64,000 nt of DNA, taken from assembly GCA_025453675.1 (NCBI GenBank), contig JALOPW010000005.1, positions 1-64,000 of the forward strand, written 5' to 3'. Position 1 is the stretch's first letter, and every line of letters starts with the position of its first letter. Source of the DNA: Methanolinea sp. (GTDB taxonomy: Archaea > Halobacteriota > Methanomicrobia > Methanomicrobiales > Methanospirillaceae). The notes below the pieces were generated by a model that did not search any database, had not been told where the DNA came from, and was given only the letters and a program-made list of their open reading frames with translations. Made by a program: the position numbers and the translations under genes. This document shows, one piece after another, positions 44,651 to 54,590 of this stretch.

Positions 44651-44661
44651 ATTTTATAACC
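44651..44661 (-). promoter_or_regulatory. TATA box of the extra c-subunit gene
   Basis: The minus strand reads GGTTATAAAATGG about 40-50 bp before the ATG, so this gene can be expressed independently of the main atp operon. Confidence 0.55.
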
Positions 44662-45143
44662 TGATCCCTGTGTCGCTCACATTAGATTATGGTGAATGAA
44701 TACCCACTTCTGAATAGAAATGCCTCCCAATTTGAAAACGACAAGTGACCAACTTTGTATTGAAGCTTTTCGTATGCGGGATTTTCTCTACAATAAACCA
44801 CCTCCTTTAGTGTGGATGTCACAAAAAAACGAGACACAATTTTTTATCTCTTATGATTATCTTTAAGTGCAAAAATAGCACTTGTAATCGTAAATATTAT
44901 TTATAATATAATAACTTTCCTATGGATAGTAGATTTGGTGATACATAGGATCCGCCCCTAACCGTTCGTGATGAAGGGGATATGGACCAAATGGGTGTTT
45001 TTATTTATCGGCCAAGCTCATTTATGTATATCTATTTTCCCTCGATTTTCTTATGAAAGTCGAAATACCATCTCTCCCTCCGAATTCTATTCTCACAGGA
45101 AATGAAAGTAACGTCAAAAGGATGTAAAAGGAAATACTGGTCA

Positions 45144-45216
45144 TTTGGCATGAAAACCGCATCCGCGGTTTTCATCAGGGGGGGTCTGTGAACGTAAGTT
45201 ATCATGAGCGTTTCAT
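45144..45216. repeat. Intergenic hairpin repeat, copy 3 (short)
   Basis: The sequence ttggcATGAAAACCGCatccGCGGTTTTCATcaggggg is identical to H3 of the other copies, including the preceding ggc of copy 1, and continues into a diverged tail that still ends in gagcgtttcat. The spacer S and H1 are absent. Confidence 0.85.
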
Positions 45217-45432
45217 AGGACCGGATTCTTTTTCCTCCAGAATTCGTCTCTTTATTGGCCTGCACTTCACACGATATCCAAGCTCTCGGCATCAACCCGA
45301 AAAACCACCCAAGAAGTGAGATGGGAGGCGACGCTCCTTTACCAGGCTTGCAGGAAGCGGCTGAAGTGAGATATGATCAGAGATATGAATGTGATATTAA
45401 GGGAGATCTCGCGATCTTCAGGTCTTTTTTAT

Positions 45433-46065
45433 TCATTTTTTCTTCCTTTCTATAATCTTTTTCACCTTTTTCAACCGGAAAAGGTCTTCCCGATCCCGTT
45501 CATCTATCGTAGTCTTAATATATTTAGCCTGTTTTTTCAATTCGGGGATAAGTATCTGCTCTAGTGCATTTACCCGCCGCCGGGTCATCTGGATTTCACT
45601 TCCTAATCGTCGTAGCGATGTCTCGGTCTCTGCGAGACTGATGATGAGATCCAGTTCCGCTTCATATTTTTCTGCTGCTTCGTCGATCCGTCCGCTCACT
45701 CCCAAAATACTATAGCCCCGATCCAGGATGCTTTTTACAAAACGCTTTTTTTCGATAATTGGAACAGGTACACCCATGACATTTTTTCCCTTGATATCAA
45801 GGGTGATACCCCGCCTGGTGGCGAATGAAGCAGACTTGAGGGTAACAGGATCATCTATTGCCTGGGCGATAAGCAGAGCATGCTGGGCGATATCGGATAG
45901 TTTCTCAAGCTCGCTTCGTGACTGTGAAACCGATTCCATGACATTGAAGAACTCCTGGATCAGCGCATCCATCTTTTCCCGGAGGAGATCACGTCCCTGT
46001 TCTGCGAGCTTTATCTGGGCATTCTTCTTTATGAGCTCCATCCGGGTGGGATTAATTTGTTCCAT
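45433..46065 (-). CDS. atpD: A-type ATPase subunit D (central stalk)
   Basis: The 210-aa protein starts MEQINPTRMELIKKNAQIKLAEQG, the D-subunit signature, and has the two long coiled-coil arms around GVSGRIDEAAEKYEAELDL, ending in a Lys-rich tail. It forms the rotating shaft inside A3B3. It is last in the operon; no ahaG follows. Confidence 0.95.
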   Translation of the reverse strand: MEQINPTRMELIKKNAQIKLAEQGRDLLREKMDALIQEFFNVMESVSQSRSELEKLSDIAQHALLIAQAIDDPVTLKSASFATRRGITLDIKGKNVMGVPVPIIEKKRFVKSILDRGYSILGVSGRIDEAAEKYEAELDLIISLAETETSLRRLGSEIQMTRRRVNALEQILIPELKKQAKYIKTTIDERDREDLFRLKKVKKIIERKKK

Positions 46066-46067
46066 AA

Positions 46068-47465
46068 TTATCCCTTTTGATAGGCAGGGTGATATTTCTG
46101 GATGTATTCACGTTTGATCCGTTTCAATTCCTCCTCAGGCAGCAGCGTGAATAACTGCCATCCAATTTCGAGTGTTCTCTCGATGCTCCGGTTCTCATCT
46201 CCCTGTGTAATGAACTGACGCTCGAATTCATCGGCGATTTTCAGGTATTTCTTGTCAAGTTCAGTAAGTGCCTCTTCTCCGACGATAGCTACGAGCCTTC
46301 TCAAGTCCCTCCCATACGCATATGAAGCATAGAGCTGATCGGCAACATTCCGATGGTCTTCCCTGGTTTTTCCCGGCCCAATTCCGAGGTTCATCAGACG
46401 TGAAAGGCAGGGAAGCGTGTCGACCGGAGGATCAGCACCACGACGAAACAGGTCTCGCGAGAGAACAATCTGTCCTTCTGTAATGTAACCTGTTAGGTCA
46501 GGGACAGGATGGGTGATATCATCATCCGGCATGGTAAGAATCGGGATCTGGGTGATAGAACCTTTCTTTCCCTTTACCCTGCCTGCACGTTCATAGATTG
46601 ATGCCAGGTCAGTATACATGTAACCGGGATATCCCCGTCTGCCCGGAACTTCCTCCCGGGCTGTGGAGATTTCCCGCAGCGCTTCACAATAATTGATCAT
46701 ATCGGTCAGGATGACCAGTACGTGAAGATCATGCTCAAAGGCCAGGAATTCTGCGGCTGTGAGTGCACATCGGGGGGTTGCTATTCTCTCAATTGTTGGA
46801 TCATCTGCAAGGTTCATGAAAAAAACAACGCGTTCCAGTGCGCCCGTCTTTTCAAAATCCCTCATAAAGAACGAGGCTTCTTTATAGGTAATTCCCATGG
46901 CTACAAAAATGACTGCAAACTTCTCTTCTTCCCCGAGTACCCGTGCCTGTCGTGCAATCTGTGCGGCCAGTTTGTTCGCAGGAAGGCCTGCGCCAGAGAA
47001 AATAGGTAATTTCTGGCCCCGGACAAGGGTATTCAGACCATCAATTGTTGACATCCCGGTCTGGATGAAATCGGCGGGTTTGTCGCGGGCTGATGGATTG
47101 ATCGGCATTCCATTGATATCCAGGTTTGCTTCTTCGATGATATCAGGCCCGCCGTCACGGGGTTTACCAATCCCATCAAAAGTCCGTCCCAGCATATCGA
47201 TTGAGACCTTGACTTTTGGGGGTTCTCCTGTAAATCGGACCCGGGTATCCTTATTGTCGATACCACTGGTACCTTCATAGACCTGGGTTACTGCAATATC
47301 CTTTGAGATATCAAGTACCTGCCCGGTGCGTTCCTCACCAGTAGGAAGAATGATCCGAACAATTTCTCCATATGAGACGCCCTTGACATTCTGGATAAAT
47401 ATCAATGGGCCTGAAACGTAACTGATTGCCCTGGCCTCTTTGGTATAAAGCGGGGCTTTTTTCAT
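46068..47465 (-). CDS. atpB: A-type ATPase subunit B
   Basis: A 465-aa regulatory, non-catalytic nucleotide-site subunit. [20 protein letters not shown] stands in place of a functional P-loop, as usual in B subunits; [16 protein letters not shown] and [25 protein letters not shown] are diagnostic. It overlaps atpA by 4 bp. Confidence 0.96.
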   Translation of the reverse strand: MKKAPLYTKEARAISYVSGPLIFIQNVKGVSYGEIVRIILPTGEERTGQVLDISKDIAVTQVYEGTSGIDNKDTRVRFTGEPPKVKVSIDMLGRTFDGIGKPRDGGPDIIEEANLDINGMPINPSARDKPADFIQTGMSTIDGLNTLVRGQKLPIFSGAGLPANKLAAQIARQARVLGEEEKFAVIFVAMGITYKEASFFMRDFEKTGALERVVFFMNLADDPTIERIATPRCALTAAEFLAFEHDLHVLVILTDMINYCEALREISTAREEVPGRRGYPGYMYTDLASIYERAGRVKGKKGSITQIPILTMPDDDITHPVPDLTGYITEGQIVLSRDLFRRGADPPVDTLPCLSRLMNLGIGPGKTREDHRNVADQLYASYAYGRDLRRLVAIVGEEALTELDKKYLKIADEFERQFITQGDENRSIERTLEIGWQLFTLLPEEELKRIKREYIQKYHPAYQKG

Positions 47466-49201
47466 CGTTCCGCCTCCAGTGCACTAATAGCGCCATCAAT
47501 CTTTGTGATCAGGTCCTTTATCTGGTCAAATCCGGAAAGTTCCTTCATTCGACCAATCTCATTTTTCACGGGGAGTTTCAGAATCTTTGTGAGCGGGACC
47601 CCTTTTCCCATAGCCAGGTCCACCCGTTCGTGGAAGGAAAGGATCACCCGGAGCATCCAATACTGCTTTTCAAGTGAGCAAAAGGAATCAATGTCATGGT
47701 ATGCACTCTGTTGCAGGAAGTCCTCCCGAATCATGCGAGTGATCTCAAGAATTGCTTTTTCGCTTTCGGGTAATGCATCAGGACCGACGAGTTGCACAAT
47801 CTCCTGCAGCTCAACCTCCTTCTGGAGGAGATACATCGTACGTGCCCGTAGATCCTTCCAGTCAGAAAAACCACTTGCGGTAAACCAATCCTGAACCTGA
47901 TCCAGATATAGTGAGTAACTTTTTATCCAGTTCACCGAGGGGAAGTGCCGCCGATACGCGAGACTCGTATCGAGAGCCCAGAATGTACCTGCAATACGCA
48001 GGGTATTCTGGGTGATTGGTTCTGAGAAATCACCCCCCGGGGGAGAAACAGCACCGACCACCGTGACCGACCCTTTTCGTTCATCTGAACCGAGACAGAC
48101 CACTCGCCCTGCCCGTTCGTAGAATGCAGCCAGTCTCGTTGCAAGATACGCAGGGTATCCTTCTTCTCCTGGCATTTCTTCGAGCCGGCCTGACACCTCA
48201 CGCAAGGCTTCACCCCATCGTGATGTTGAGTCAGCCATGAGAGCAACATCGTATCCCATATCGCGATAGTATTCAGCGAGGGTGATCCCGGTATAGATGG
48301 ATGCTTCCCGTGCAGCGACTGGCATATTGGATGTATTTGCAATCAGAATGGTCCGCTGGATAAGGGGATACTTCGTCCTTGGATCGACAAGTTCCGGAAA
48401 TTCTGTGAGCACATCCGTCATCTCGTTCCCCCGCTCTCCGCAACCGATATAGACAACGACCTGGGTATCGGACCATTTGGCGAGTGTCTGCTCAGCAACG
48501 GTTTTTCCCGTACCGAATCCGCCAGGAATCATCGCAGTTCCCCCCTTGGTCACGGGAAAAAGTGAATCAAAGACACGCTGACCAGTCACAAGTAATGTAT
48601 CGGGGTCCATCTTCCGTTGATAGGGTCTCCCTTTCCGTACTGGCCACGTCTGCAACATGGGGATTTGAGTACCATCCTCTAAAGTACAGACCGGCTCGTC
48701 TACAGTAAACTCACCACTATGTATCTCTTTTACAATACCGGAAACAAACGGGGGCATCATCACACGGTGTTCGAGGTGATACTCTGTGACAGTTCCGATT
48801 ATATCACCCCCAGTCACCTGGTCCCCCATTTTCACTCGTGGCCTAAACTCCCATCTCCTTACATGCGAGAGCCCGGGGAGCGTAACGCCCCGCGAGATGA
48901 AACTTCCGGTCTTTTCTGCAAGGAGAGGGAGGGGTCTTTGAATACCGTCATAGATAGAAGAGAGGAGGCCGGGTCCGAGCTCTACTGAAAGTGGCAGCCC
49001 GGTATTTGTAACTTTTTCACCCACCTTCAGACCCGTAGTGTCCTCATAGACCTGAATGACCGCCTGATCACCATCAAGCCGTATAATCTCTCCATTCAGC
49101 TCCTGCTCTCCGACCTTTACGACGTCATACATCCGGCATCCCCGCATCCCTTCAGACAGGACAACGGGCCCCGAAATTCTGGAAATATCTCCGACAATCA
49201 T
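47462..49201 (-). CDS. atpA: A-type ATPase catalytic subunit A, variant P-loop
   Basis: The 579-aa protein has the family layout: an N-terminal barrel, the non-homologous A-subunit insert, catalytic Glu in [15 protein letters not shown], and [20 protein letters not shown]. The Walker A motif reads [14 protein letters not shown], whereas nearly all A subunits have GPFGSGKT (V-types GAFGCGKT or GPFGAGKT). The catalytic Lys and Thr are kept, so ATP hydrolysis or synthesis is possible. It lies 4 bp after atpF. Confidence 0.95.
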   Translation of the reverse strand: MIVGDISRISGPVVLSEGMRGCRMYDVVKVGEQELNGEIIRLDGDQAVIQVYEDTTGLKVGEKVTNTGLPLSVELGPGLLSSIYDGIQRPLPLLAEKTGSFISRGVTLPGLSHVRRWEFRPRVKMGDQVTGGDIIGTVTEYHLEHRVMMPPFVSGIVKEIHSGEFTVDEPVCTLEDGTQIPMLQTWPVRKGRPYQRKMDPDTLLVTGQRVFDSLFPVTKGGTAMIPGGFGTGKTVAEQTLAKWSDTQVVVYIGCGERGNEMTDVLTEFPELVDPRTKYPLIQRTILIANTSNMPVAAREASIYTGITLAEYYRDMGYDVALMADSTSRWGEALREVSGRLEEMPGEEGYPAYLATRLAAFYERAGRVVCLGSDERKGSVTVVGAVSPPGGDFSEPITQNTLRIAGTFWALDTSLAYRRHFPSVNWIKSYSLYLDQVQDWFTASGFSDWKDLRARTMYLLQKEVELQEIVQLVGPDALPESEKAILEITRMIREDFLQQSAYHDIDSFCSLEKQYWMLRVILSFHERVDLAMGKGVPLTKILKLPVKNEIGRMKELSGFDQIKDLITKIDGAISALEAER

Positions 49202-49205
49202 ACTG

Positions 49206-49526
49206 CTACTTCCTCAGCACGATGTTATACCCGATTGCTCTTCTCAGCAGCCCCTCTATGTAACTCGTCCGGTCCAACCGCTTTACACGGGAGGGAATAG
49301 GGATGATGATCGGCCGATACGATTTTTCAATCTTCTCCATCATCTTTTCATCCAGTGATGTCATGTAATCCTCGTTAATCGCAATAATACCGGTATCATC
49401 CTTCAGGAGCAGAGAGGGCAGCAGCGTACGAACCTCTTCGGAATTCTGGATCTCCATCACATCAATTCCAGCAAGGCGAAATCCCGTGGCGGTATCGGGA
49501 TCCGTTACCACAATAAATTTATACAC
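49206..49526 (-). CDS. atpF: A-type ATPase subunit F
   Basis: A 106-aa Rossmann-like protein starting [20 protein letters not shown], typical of subunit F of the central stalk, with [21 protein letters not shown]. The start is the GTG at 49526, preceded by GGGAGGCG and overlapping atpC by 8 bp; the longer ORF in the track lies within atpC. Confidence 0.93.
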   Translation of the reverse strand: MYKFIVVTDPDTATGFRLAGIDVMEIQNSEEVRTLLPSLLLKDDTGIIAINEDYMTSLDEKMMEKIEKSYRPIIIPIPSRVKRLDRTSYIEGLLRRAIGYNIVLRK

Positions 49527-50580
49527 TGATAAGCGCCTCCCTGAGGTCTTTTTCCGACATTCCGGAGGCTTTACAGCGGGCAATAACCCTGATATTTGTA
49601 ACCTCGGTATATTTTGCCCAGATATAGGCAATCGGGATAGCGATGGAGAGAGGATCTCCGAGAAACTGACTTATCGCCTTTTTTACAAGGTAGTTCTCCA
49701 GTTCCTTTTCAAAGGCCGAGATCTTCTCTACCGCGACGTATTCAGGTGGAATCTTCGTGAGAAATTGGAAAGGTGTTTGCTCTAGCTTCTTGAGTACTCC
49801 TTCAATCGTCCCTATTCTCACCAATGAGGTAAGAGTTTCAATATTAAACTCGGTGCTCCCTTTTATGAAATACCTTTTTGCTTCTTCATGGGCAATCCGA
49901 TCCCGAATCACCCGTAATACCGTTTTTATGTTGGTAATATCGATTTCTGTAATGATCAATCGCTTAAGAATGCGAGCATCCTCCGATTCATCGCTTTTAA
50001 TGACGGAAAGGGCATCTTCATAGTAGAATGTGTCAAGTGCGTACTCAAGCACCATCATATCTCTGGTCTCAGCAAATTCCTTGAAGTTGAGGGTCAGTGG
50101 ATGAGAATAGACGAAACTCCATGTGGCGAGAAGATCAATGACTGCCTTGACATCAGGCTGTTTGACCAGCTCGGTGAGTGCTGCTTCATCAAGCTCCCCG
50201 GCCGGGATAAGACATTCGAAAATTTCCTTTGGACTCGCCTGAATTTTTTTACCTCTTAAGATGGTCTTGATATTCTGGATGTCCCAGCGGTGGAGGATGA
50301 TAGTGAGGAGCGTCTCTGCATCCTCTCCCTTTATAAAATTCAAGATGGTTCTGAAAGACCTGACGAGGTCTTTACGAATCGCGACCTCTATATGGTTTAT
50401 ACCAGAAACCAGAATCCCCGCCTTCTCCAGTTCCTCCCTGTACGAGGTTTTTTGAAGTTCCGCAATGAGGGAATCAAGGTCAGGTTTATTAATTAATTGT
50501 TCAAGGAGCGATCGATCAAGCAGGCGGCTCTTCATGGCTCGTATCCGTGCGTTGACGTACGCGTACTCCATCTCACTCAC
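49519..50580 (-). CDS. atpC: A-type ATPase subunit C
   Basis: The 353-aa helical protein (three-fold repeated V-ATPase d/AC39 fold) starts MSEMEYAYVNARIRAMKSRLL and links the rotor shaft to the c ring. It overlaps atpE and atpF by 8 bp each. Confidence 0.94.
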   Translation of the reverse strand: MSEMEYAYVNARIRAMKSRLLDRSLLEQLINKPDLDSLIAELQKTSYREELEKAGILVSGINHIEVAIRKDLVRSFRTILNFIKGEDAETLLTIILHRWDIQNIKTILRGKKIQASPKEIFECLIPAGELDEAALTELVKQPDVKAVIDLLATWSFVYSHPLTLNFKEFAETRDMMVLEYALDTFYYEDALSVIKSDESEDARILKRLIITEIDITNIKTVLRVIRDRIAHEEAKRYFIKGSTEFNIETLTSLVRIGTIEGVLKKLEQTPFQFLTKIPPEYVAVEKISAFEKELENYLVKKAISQFLGDPLSIAIPIAYIWAKYTEVTNIRVIARCKASGMSEKDLREALISV

Positions 50581-51157
50581 CGAACAATATTGAGAAAATT
50601 TCTGGCCTGTAAATCTCTTTCGCTCTTTTTAGCCGGGATTCAAGGGTATTGAATATAATAAAGCGTTCATCACGAGTGGATATGTTCAATCCACCAGCAC
50701 AGGTGAGATCGGTTACAACCTGGTAGTGTTCTTTTGATTCATTCAGGATTTCCTTCCAGAGCGCCTCATCTCTTTTATCGATATGAAGAACGACATCACT
50801 ATCACCCAGCCCGGTAAGTGCTTCATTCAATAATAATTTCAGACTATCCCTGTATTGCGGGCGTTCGCGAACAGATTCAAGTTGGTGCAGTGCTTCATCG
50901 AATATCTTCTGGAATACCTCGTTTTTTGTTTTGATGATCTCCATACGACGTTTTTCACGTGCCGCGGAGAGAAGTTTATTCCTCTGAATTTCAACCGACT
51001 TTTTCGCTTCATCGACGTGTCGCTTTCTGAGTGGTTCGTCTCTCACCTGCGCTTCTTTAATAATTTCTTCTGCCTCGGCTTTTGAGCGTTCCATTATCTC
51101 GGTGATACGCTCCTGGCCACTCACCTCTACAGCCTTGATCAGATCTTCAATTGCCAT
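50573..51157 (-). CDS. atpE: A-type ATPase subunit E (peripheral stalk)
   Basis: A 194-aa protein with an N-terminal charged coiled coil (MERSKAEAEEIIKEAQVRDEP) and a globular C-terminal head (CAGGLNISTRDERFIIFNTLESRLKR). It pairs with subunit H to form the stator. The operon spacing to atpK is 70 bp. Confidence 0.94.
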   Translation of the reverse strand: MAIEDLIKAVEVSGQERITEIMERSKAEAEEIIKEAQVRDEPLRKRHVDEAKKSVEIQRNKLLSAAREKRRMEIIKTKNEVFQKIFDEALHQLESVRERPQYRDSLKLLLNEALTGLGDSDVVLHIDKRDEALWKEILNESKEHYQVVTDLTCAGGLNISTRDERFIIFNTLESRLKRAKEIYRPEIFSILFGE

Positions 51158-51227
51158 GATTCACCCTTCACGGTTCGCAGTCCGGAGTGATTCTGTTCAC
51201 ATATGGTATTCGCGGGATTTTACCGGT

Positions 51228-51449
51228 TCATACCAGCATGATCATGATCATGGCTGCGACCACGAAACCCAGGATCACGAGAGTTTCGGGAATGGCAACC
51301 AGAATAATCATTAATCCAAATGTTTCCGGTTTTTCTGCAATCGTTCCCGCCCCCGCTGCGCCAATCTTTGATTGTGCAATCCCGGTGCCGAGCGCTCCAA
51401 GCCCAAATGCGATACCTGCCCCAATGGGGATTCCGAAATCAACCACCAT
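51228..51449 (-). CDS. atpK: A-type ATPase c (K) subunit, single hairpin
   Basis: A 73-aa proteolipid with GIPIGAGIAFGLGALGTGIAQSKIG in helix 1 and LVAIPETLVILGFVV in helix 2; Glu of PETL is the ion carrier. A strong AAGGAGGTAAG precedes the ATG, fitting the high copy number of this subunit. A 204-bp gap separates it from atpI. Confidence 0.95.
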   Translation of the reverse strand: MVVDFGIPIGAGIAFGLGALGTGIAQSKIGAAGAGTIAEKPETFGLMIILVAIPETLVILGFVVAAMIMIMLV

Positions 51450-51653
51450 TCACACTTACCTCCTTACAAAGCGCCGCCCTGTGCACAGGCGGCACATCAT
51501 TTTCACGTTACGATTCTTGCCTGATACCGCTTTCAGATAATGGCGGCACTCGGCGATGGAATTTAAATCCATTTGATATCTTTCACTTACATGGATCATT
51601 CTCCTCCGATGGTATGTCAATAAATATTGGAATAATGAATAATCCCTGCCGAT

Positions 51654-53606
51654 TCACAGCGATTTTCCCCCGTTTTCCTTCTTGAAAGGTTTGTACATCT
51701 CCCCGCCACCCTCGTAGAATTTTGAGTCGAACTCGACAAGGTGCAAACGGAGGGAGTGGAGGAATGGGCTGAACATGGCGAGGACGATATTGAGTGTATG
51801 GAGCATCGCAGCAATCAGGAGTCCCAGGAGTGCCACATCCATCATACCCCCAAGTTTATTGGCGACAACGGCAAGGATGACCGATGCCATGCCGATCGCC
51901 ATGATACGCGCATACGAGAGGATATTTCCGACCGTGCTCATGATCTCGAATACGCCAAAAAATCCTCCACCGTAGATGATGAGGGGAAGGGCCACAACCA
52001 ATAGCACCACCCCCAGCGTGAGCAGGGGCTCAGCGAGCACCTTTGTTGCCGCAGCAATTACCAGGATCAGGCCGGTGATCACGACAATCATCCCTGCTTT
52101 TTCGCAGATGTGTTTTTTCGCTTTGCTCACATGCCGGTTGCAGCTGATCTCCGTATAGGCATTCAGGATCCCGAGGGAAAGACCCAGGAAGATATGGAAG
52201 ACACCGATTGCGATGGACAGTATGAGGAGGGGGACGATGATTTCGATACGGTTCCACGTAATGCCGAACAGATCCATGGGATGGATCCACCCCATATGCT
52301 CGCCGAAATCGCCGAAGAATTCCCCGTATATCCAACCGAAAAATATTGTCGGGATCGATACGATGATAAGGATGTTCATGAGATGCTGGAGCCATTCATA
52401 ATCGGGGAATCTCCACCTCACGATAAGGGCAAAGGCGAGAATGATCAGGCCATATGCGATATCTCCCACCATAATCCCGAAGAATATGGGGAAAAAAATA
52501 GCGAGGATCGGACTGGGGTCGATCTCATGGGACCTGGCTGGGCTGATGACCCGCATGAGGTATTCGAACGGTTTTACAATCCGGGGATTGTCGTAGAATG
52601 TGGGGGCATTCGCCATCTCCTCGGGGCTGACAGGCAGTTCATTGACAACTAAACGACCCCCAAAGGTATCTCTGAGTGCCGATGCAGTATCTTTGAGGAA
52701 CTTCTTTGGTATCCATCCCAAGACGACAAATGTAAACTCTGTCTGCCCGATTTTTGAGAAGATACTCAATTCTTCGGATCTTTCTTCTAGTATCTGGTAT
52801 AAGGCTGAGAGTTCAATATACCATATCAAAGAGATTTTCGCGAGTTCCGCATTTATTCGGGCAATATTCTCTGTTGCCGTGTTTTTCCTCTCGTCGATCA
52901 AGGAAAAGATCTCGTTGAATGGTTTTCCCAGATATTCGGCGGGCAATCGAACCTCATTCACATTCTGGGTAAAAGCGAAGGAATGTACCTGTTCTGAGTA
53001 CCGCTTGTTGAAAATCGTGACTGCTGCGATGGTTTTCTCATCCACATCTGCGGAGAGCAATTCAAACTGGTTCCTCGTTATTTCGGTAAGAGCATTCCGG
53101 ATGATGTCAATGACGTCCTTAAATTCCCTCTGGATCAGGAGAACGGTGACTTCGAAACCTTCCAATTGAGGCAGGCTGCTCTCAAGTGGCCGAATCTTGT
53201 CGAGAATCTTTTCATACCGGCTGAGGTTGGTGAGTTCGATCTCCAGGTCTCCTTTCTCAGTCGCGAGTGTTTTTGTGACCGGTTCCAATTCATCAATGAC
53301 CGAGTTTACATGGAGGAGAAGGTCCGCATGGCTTTGTGCTCTCAGGGTGGAATGCATATTGGATAATGCTTTTTCATCCACCTTGATTTTTGGAAGTGTG
53401 AGGAGGATGCCACCAATTTTTGGGACTGCAGCGGCAATATCACCGACCTGGTCAACAGTCATTCTTTTAAGGCTAATTTCCCCTGGTGTGTTTTGTGCAG
53501 ATGCATCTTCAAGCTGTACTGTTCCTTTGGCATACAGTAAATCCAGTGCGGAATGAAGGTCTCTCTTCGGACCTATTACCTGGATTTTCACCATTTTCTG
53601 GAGCAT
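51654..53606 (-). CDS. atpI: A-type ATPase subunit I (a)
   Basis: The 650-aa protein has a long N-terminal soluble coiled-coil arm (residues 1-340) and a C-terminal membrane half with about eight helices, including PIFFGIMVGDIAYGLIILAF and YARIMAIGMASVILAVVANKLGG, which carries the Arg/Glu lining the ion channel. The length is typical. Confidence 0.95.
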   Translation of the reverse strand: MLQKMVKIQVIGPKRDLHSALDLLYAKGTVQLEDASAQNTPGEISLKRMTVDQVGDIAAAVPKIGGILLTLPKIKVDEKALSNMHSTLRAQSHADLLLHVNSVIDELEPVTKTLATEKGDLEIELTNLSRYEKILDKIRPLESSLPQLEGFEVTVLLIQREFKDVIDIIRNALTEITRNQFELLSADVDEKTIAAVTIFNKRYSEQVHSFAFTQNVNEVRLPAEYLGKPFNEIFSLIDERKNTATENIARINAELAKISLIWYIELSALYQILEERSEELSIFSKIGQTEFTFVVLGWIPKKFLKDTASALRDTFGGRLVVNELPVSPEEMANAPTFYDNPRIVKPFEYLMRVISPARSHEIDPSPILAIFFPIFFGIMVGDIAYGLIILAFALIVRWRFPDYEWLQHLMNILIIVSIPTIFFGWIYGEFFGDFGEHMGWIHPMDLFGITWNRIEIIVPLLILSIAIGVFHIFLGLSLGILNAYTEISCNRHVSKAKKHICEKAGMIVVITGLILVIAAATKVLAEPLLTLGVVLLVVALPLIIYGGGFFGVFEIMSTVGNILSYARIMAIGMASVILAVVANKLGGMMDVALLGLLIAAMLHTLNIVLAMFSPFLHSLRLHLVEFDSKFYEGGGEMYKPFKKENGGKSL

Positions 53607-53612
53607 GGCTCT

Positions 53613-53933
53613 CTATCCTGATAGCACGATGGTAACGATTTTTTCAACCGCCTTAGGTATATTCTTCTCGCCGTTTTCACGAACCTTTTTTACCTCTTCG
53701 ATGGCGTGAATCCCGATATTATCTGCCTCTCCCTGGATTTTTTCCATTTCTTTACGGAGAAATTCACTCGCTGCTTTTTTTCCTTCTGTTTCTGATGATG
53801 AGATTAGCACAGAAGATTCTTTCTTGGCTTGCTCAATCACACGATCGGCGGCACTTCTGGATTCGTCAATCTTCACGCCCATCTCAAGTTCCTTTTCCCG
53901 GATTTTCGCTAATACTGATTTCTCAGATGCCAT
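53613..53933 (-). CDS. atpH: A-type ATPase subunit H (peripheral stalk)
   Basis: A 106-aa coiled-coil protein (MASEKSVLAKIREKELEMGVKI... to ...VEKIVTIVLSG) matching AhaH in size and C-terminal motif. The ATG at 53933 follows GAGGAG, so the five extra N-terminal codons of the track are dropped. It is the first conserved gene of the operon H-I-K-E-C-F-A-B-D. Confidence 0.9.
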   Translation of the reverse strand: MASEKSVLAKIREKELEMGVKIDESRSAADRVIEQAKKESSVLISSSETEGKKAASEFLRKEMEKIQGEADNIGIHAIEEVKKVRENGEKNIPKAVEKIVTIVLSG

Positions 53934-53944
53934 GTCACAACTCC

Positions 53945-54118
53945 TCACATCCCGCGGAGTTGCCGCAGGTGTCTGCCGATCCCATGGGTGGCTGGATCCA
54001 CTTGTCCCTCTCTCTCTTCACGGGGCTTGAGCAGTTTTGCAGCCAGGCGGTCCCTGCAACGGTCTACCACGGTCTGCCTCAACTTCCGTACCAGTTCGGG
54101 CTGATCTGCACATGCCAT
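53945..54118 (-). CDS. 57-aa basic leader ORF before atpH
   Basis: Not in the track (below its cut-off). The product starts MACADQPELVRKLRQTVVDRCRDRLAAKL, is rich in Arg and helical, and ends 11 bp before the atpH start, so it lies in the operon leader transcript. An RCxxR motif is shared with the 58-codon ORF upstream. Weak AGG precedes the ATG. It is plausible but unproved. Confidence 0.45.
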   Translation of the reverse strand: MACADQPELVRKLRQTVVDRCRDRLAAKLLKPREEREGQVDPATHGIGRHLRQLRGM

Positions 54119-54199
54119 TGAATGCCTGTATCTCCAAGCTCAAATCACACGACTTTTTCTCTTCGGCCTTTCCCCTTCGATGAAATCCTTCACCCCAAT

Positions 54200-54376
54200 T
54201 TAAAGTCCGTGGCGATGGCGAAGTATGGCAGTGACGCCGTGACAGTGTACGTAAGTGGATCTCTCGGGGGGTTTAGAGTGCATACTCCCTGAAGCGTTCT
54301 GGACCCGCTCTTCGCACCGCTTCAGGACAAGAAGTTTCATTCTCTCGATTGTCTCGAGCGTCTTCCCGTTGACCAT
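54200..54376 (-). CDS. 58-aa leader ORF at the head of the atp operon
   Basis: Not in the track. The product starts MVNGKTLETIERMKLLVLKRCEERVQ, with an N-terminal helix resembling that of the 57-aa ORF (RCxxR shared). GGGAGG lies 12 bp upstream; a competing 36-codon ORF begins 7 bp earlier in another frame with better spacing. The predicted transcription start (about 54403) is just upstream, so this ORF would be first on the atp mRNA. Confidence 0.4.
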   Translation of the reverse strand: MVNGKTLETIERMKLLVLKRCEERVQNASGSMHSKPPERSTYVHCHGVTAILRHRHGL

Positions 54377-54425
54377 ATCGCATCTGTGCCTCCCTCTGAA
54401 GGACTACCTAAGTATCTATTTTAGG

Positions 54426-54436
54426 ATATATATTTT
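54426..54436 (-). promoter_or_regulatory. TATA box of the A-type ATPase operon
   Basis: The minus strand reads AAAATATATATCC, predicting transcription from about 54403. The leader to atpH is then about 470 nt and includes the two small ORFs. Confidence 0.6.
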
Positions 54437-54545
54437 ACTACAGGGCAATTCAAAATTACAGTTATTTTTTCTATTTGTTAACAATTATCGAATTTTGGTA
54501 AAAATGCGCGCAAAATTATCTCCCCTTTATAAATGTTGGGGTGAG

Positions 54546-54590
54546 ACAGGGTTTCGTATGAATATCATGAATCAAAATACCCTGTTTTTT
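54546..54590 (+). terminator. Terminator-like inverted repeat with T tract
   Basis: ACAGGGT (54546-54552) pairs with ACCCTGT (54579-54585) across a 26-nt loop and runs into six Ts. It sits just after a plus-strand TATA box rather than after a gene, so it may be a leader structure or end a short RNA. Confidence 0.3.

Larger units (their letters stand above)
44613..45432. other. A/T-rich gene-free region with promoter and repeat copy 3
   Basis: About 820 bp without a supported gene. It contains the TATA box for the extra c-subunit gene (44651-44661), a strongly A/T-rich block (44860-44940) and copy 3 of the intergenic hairpin repeat. The 87-codon ORF at 45032-45295 runs through the repeat and is rejected. 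Confidence 0.6.

Noticed and set aside
45032-45295. 87-codon minus-strand ORF
   Set aside because: It passes through repeat copy 3 and A/T-rich noncoding sequence, and no family or ribosome-binding site supports it.
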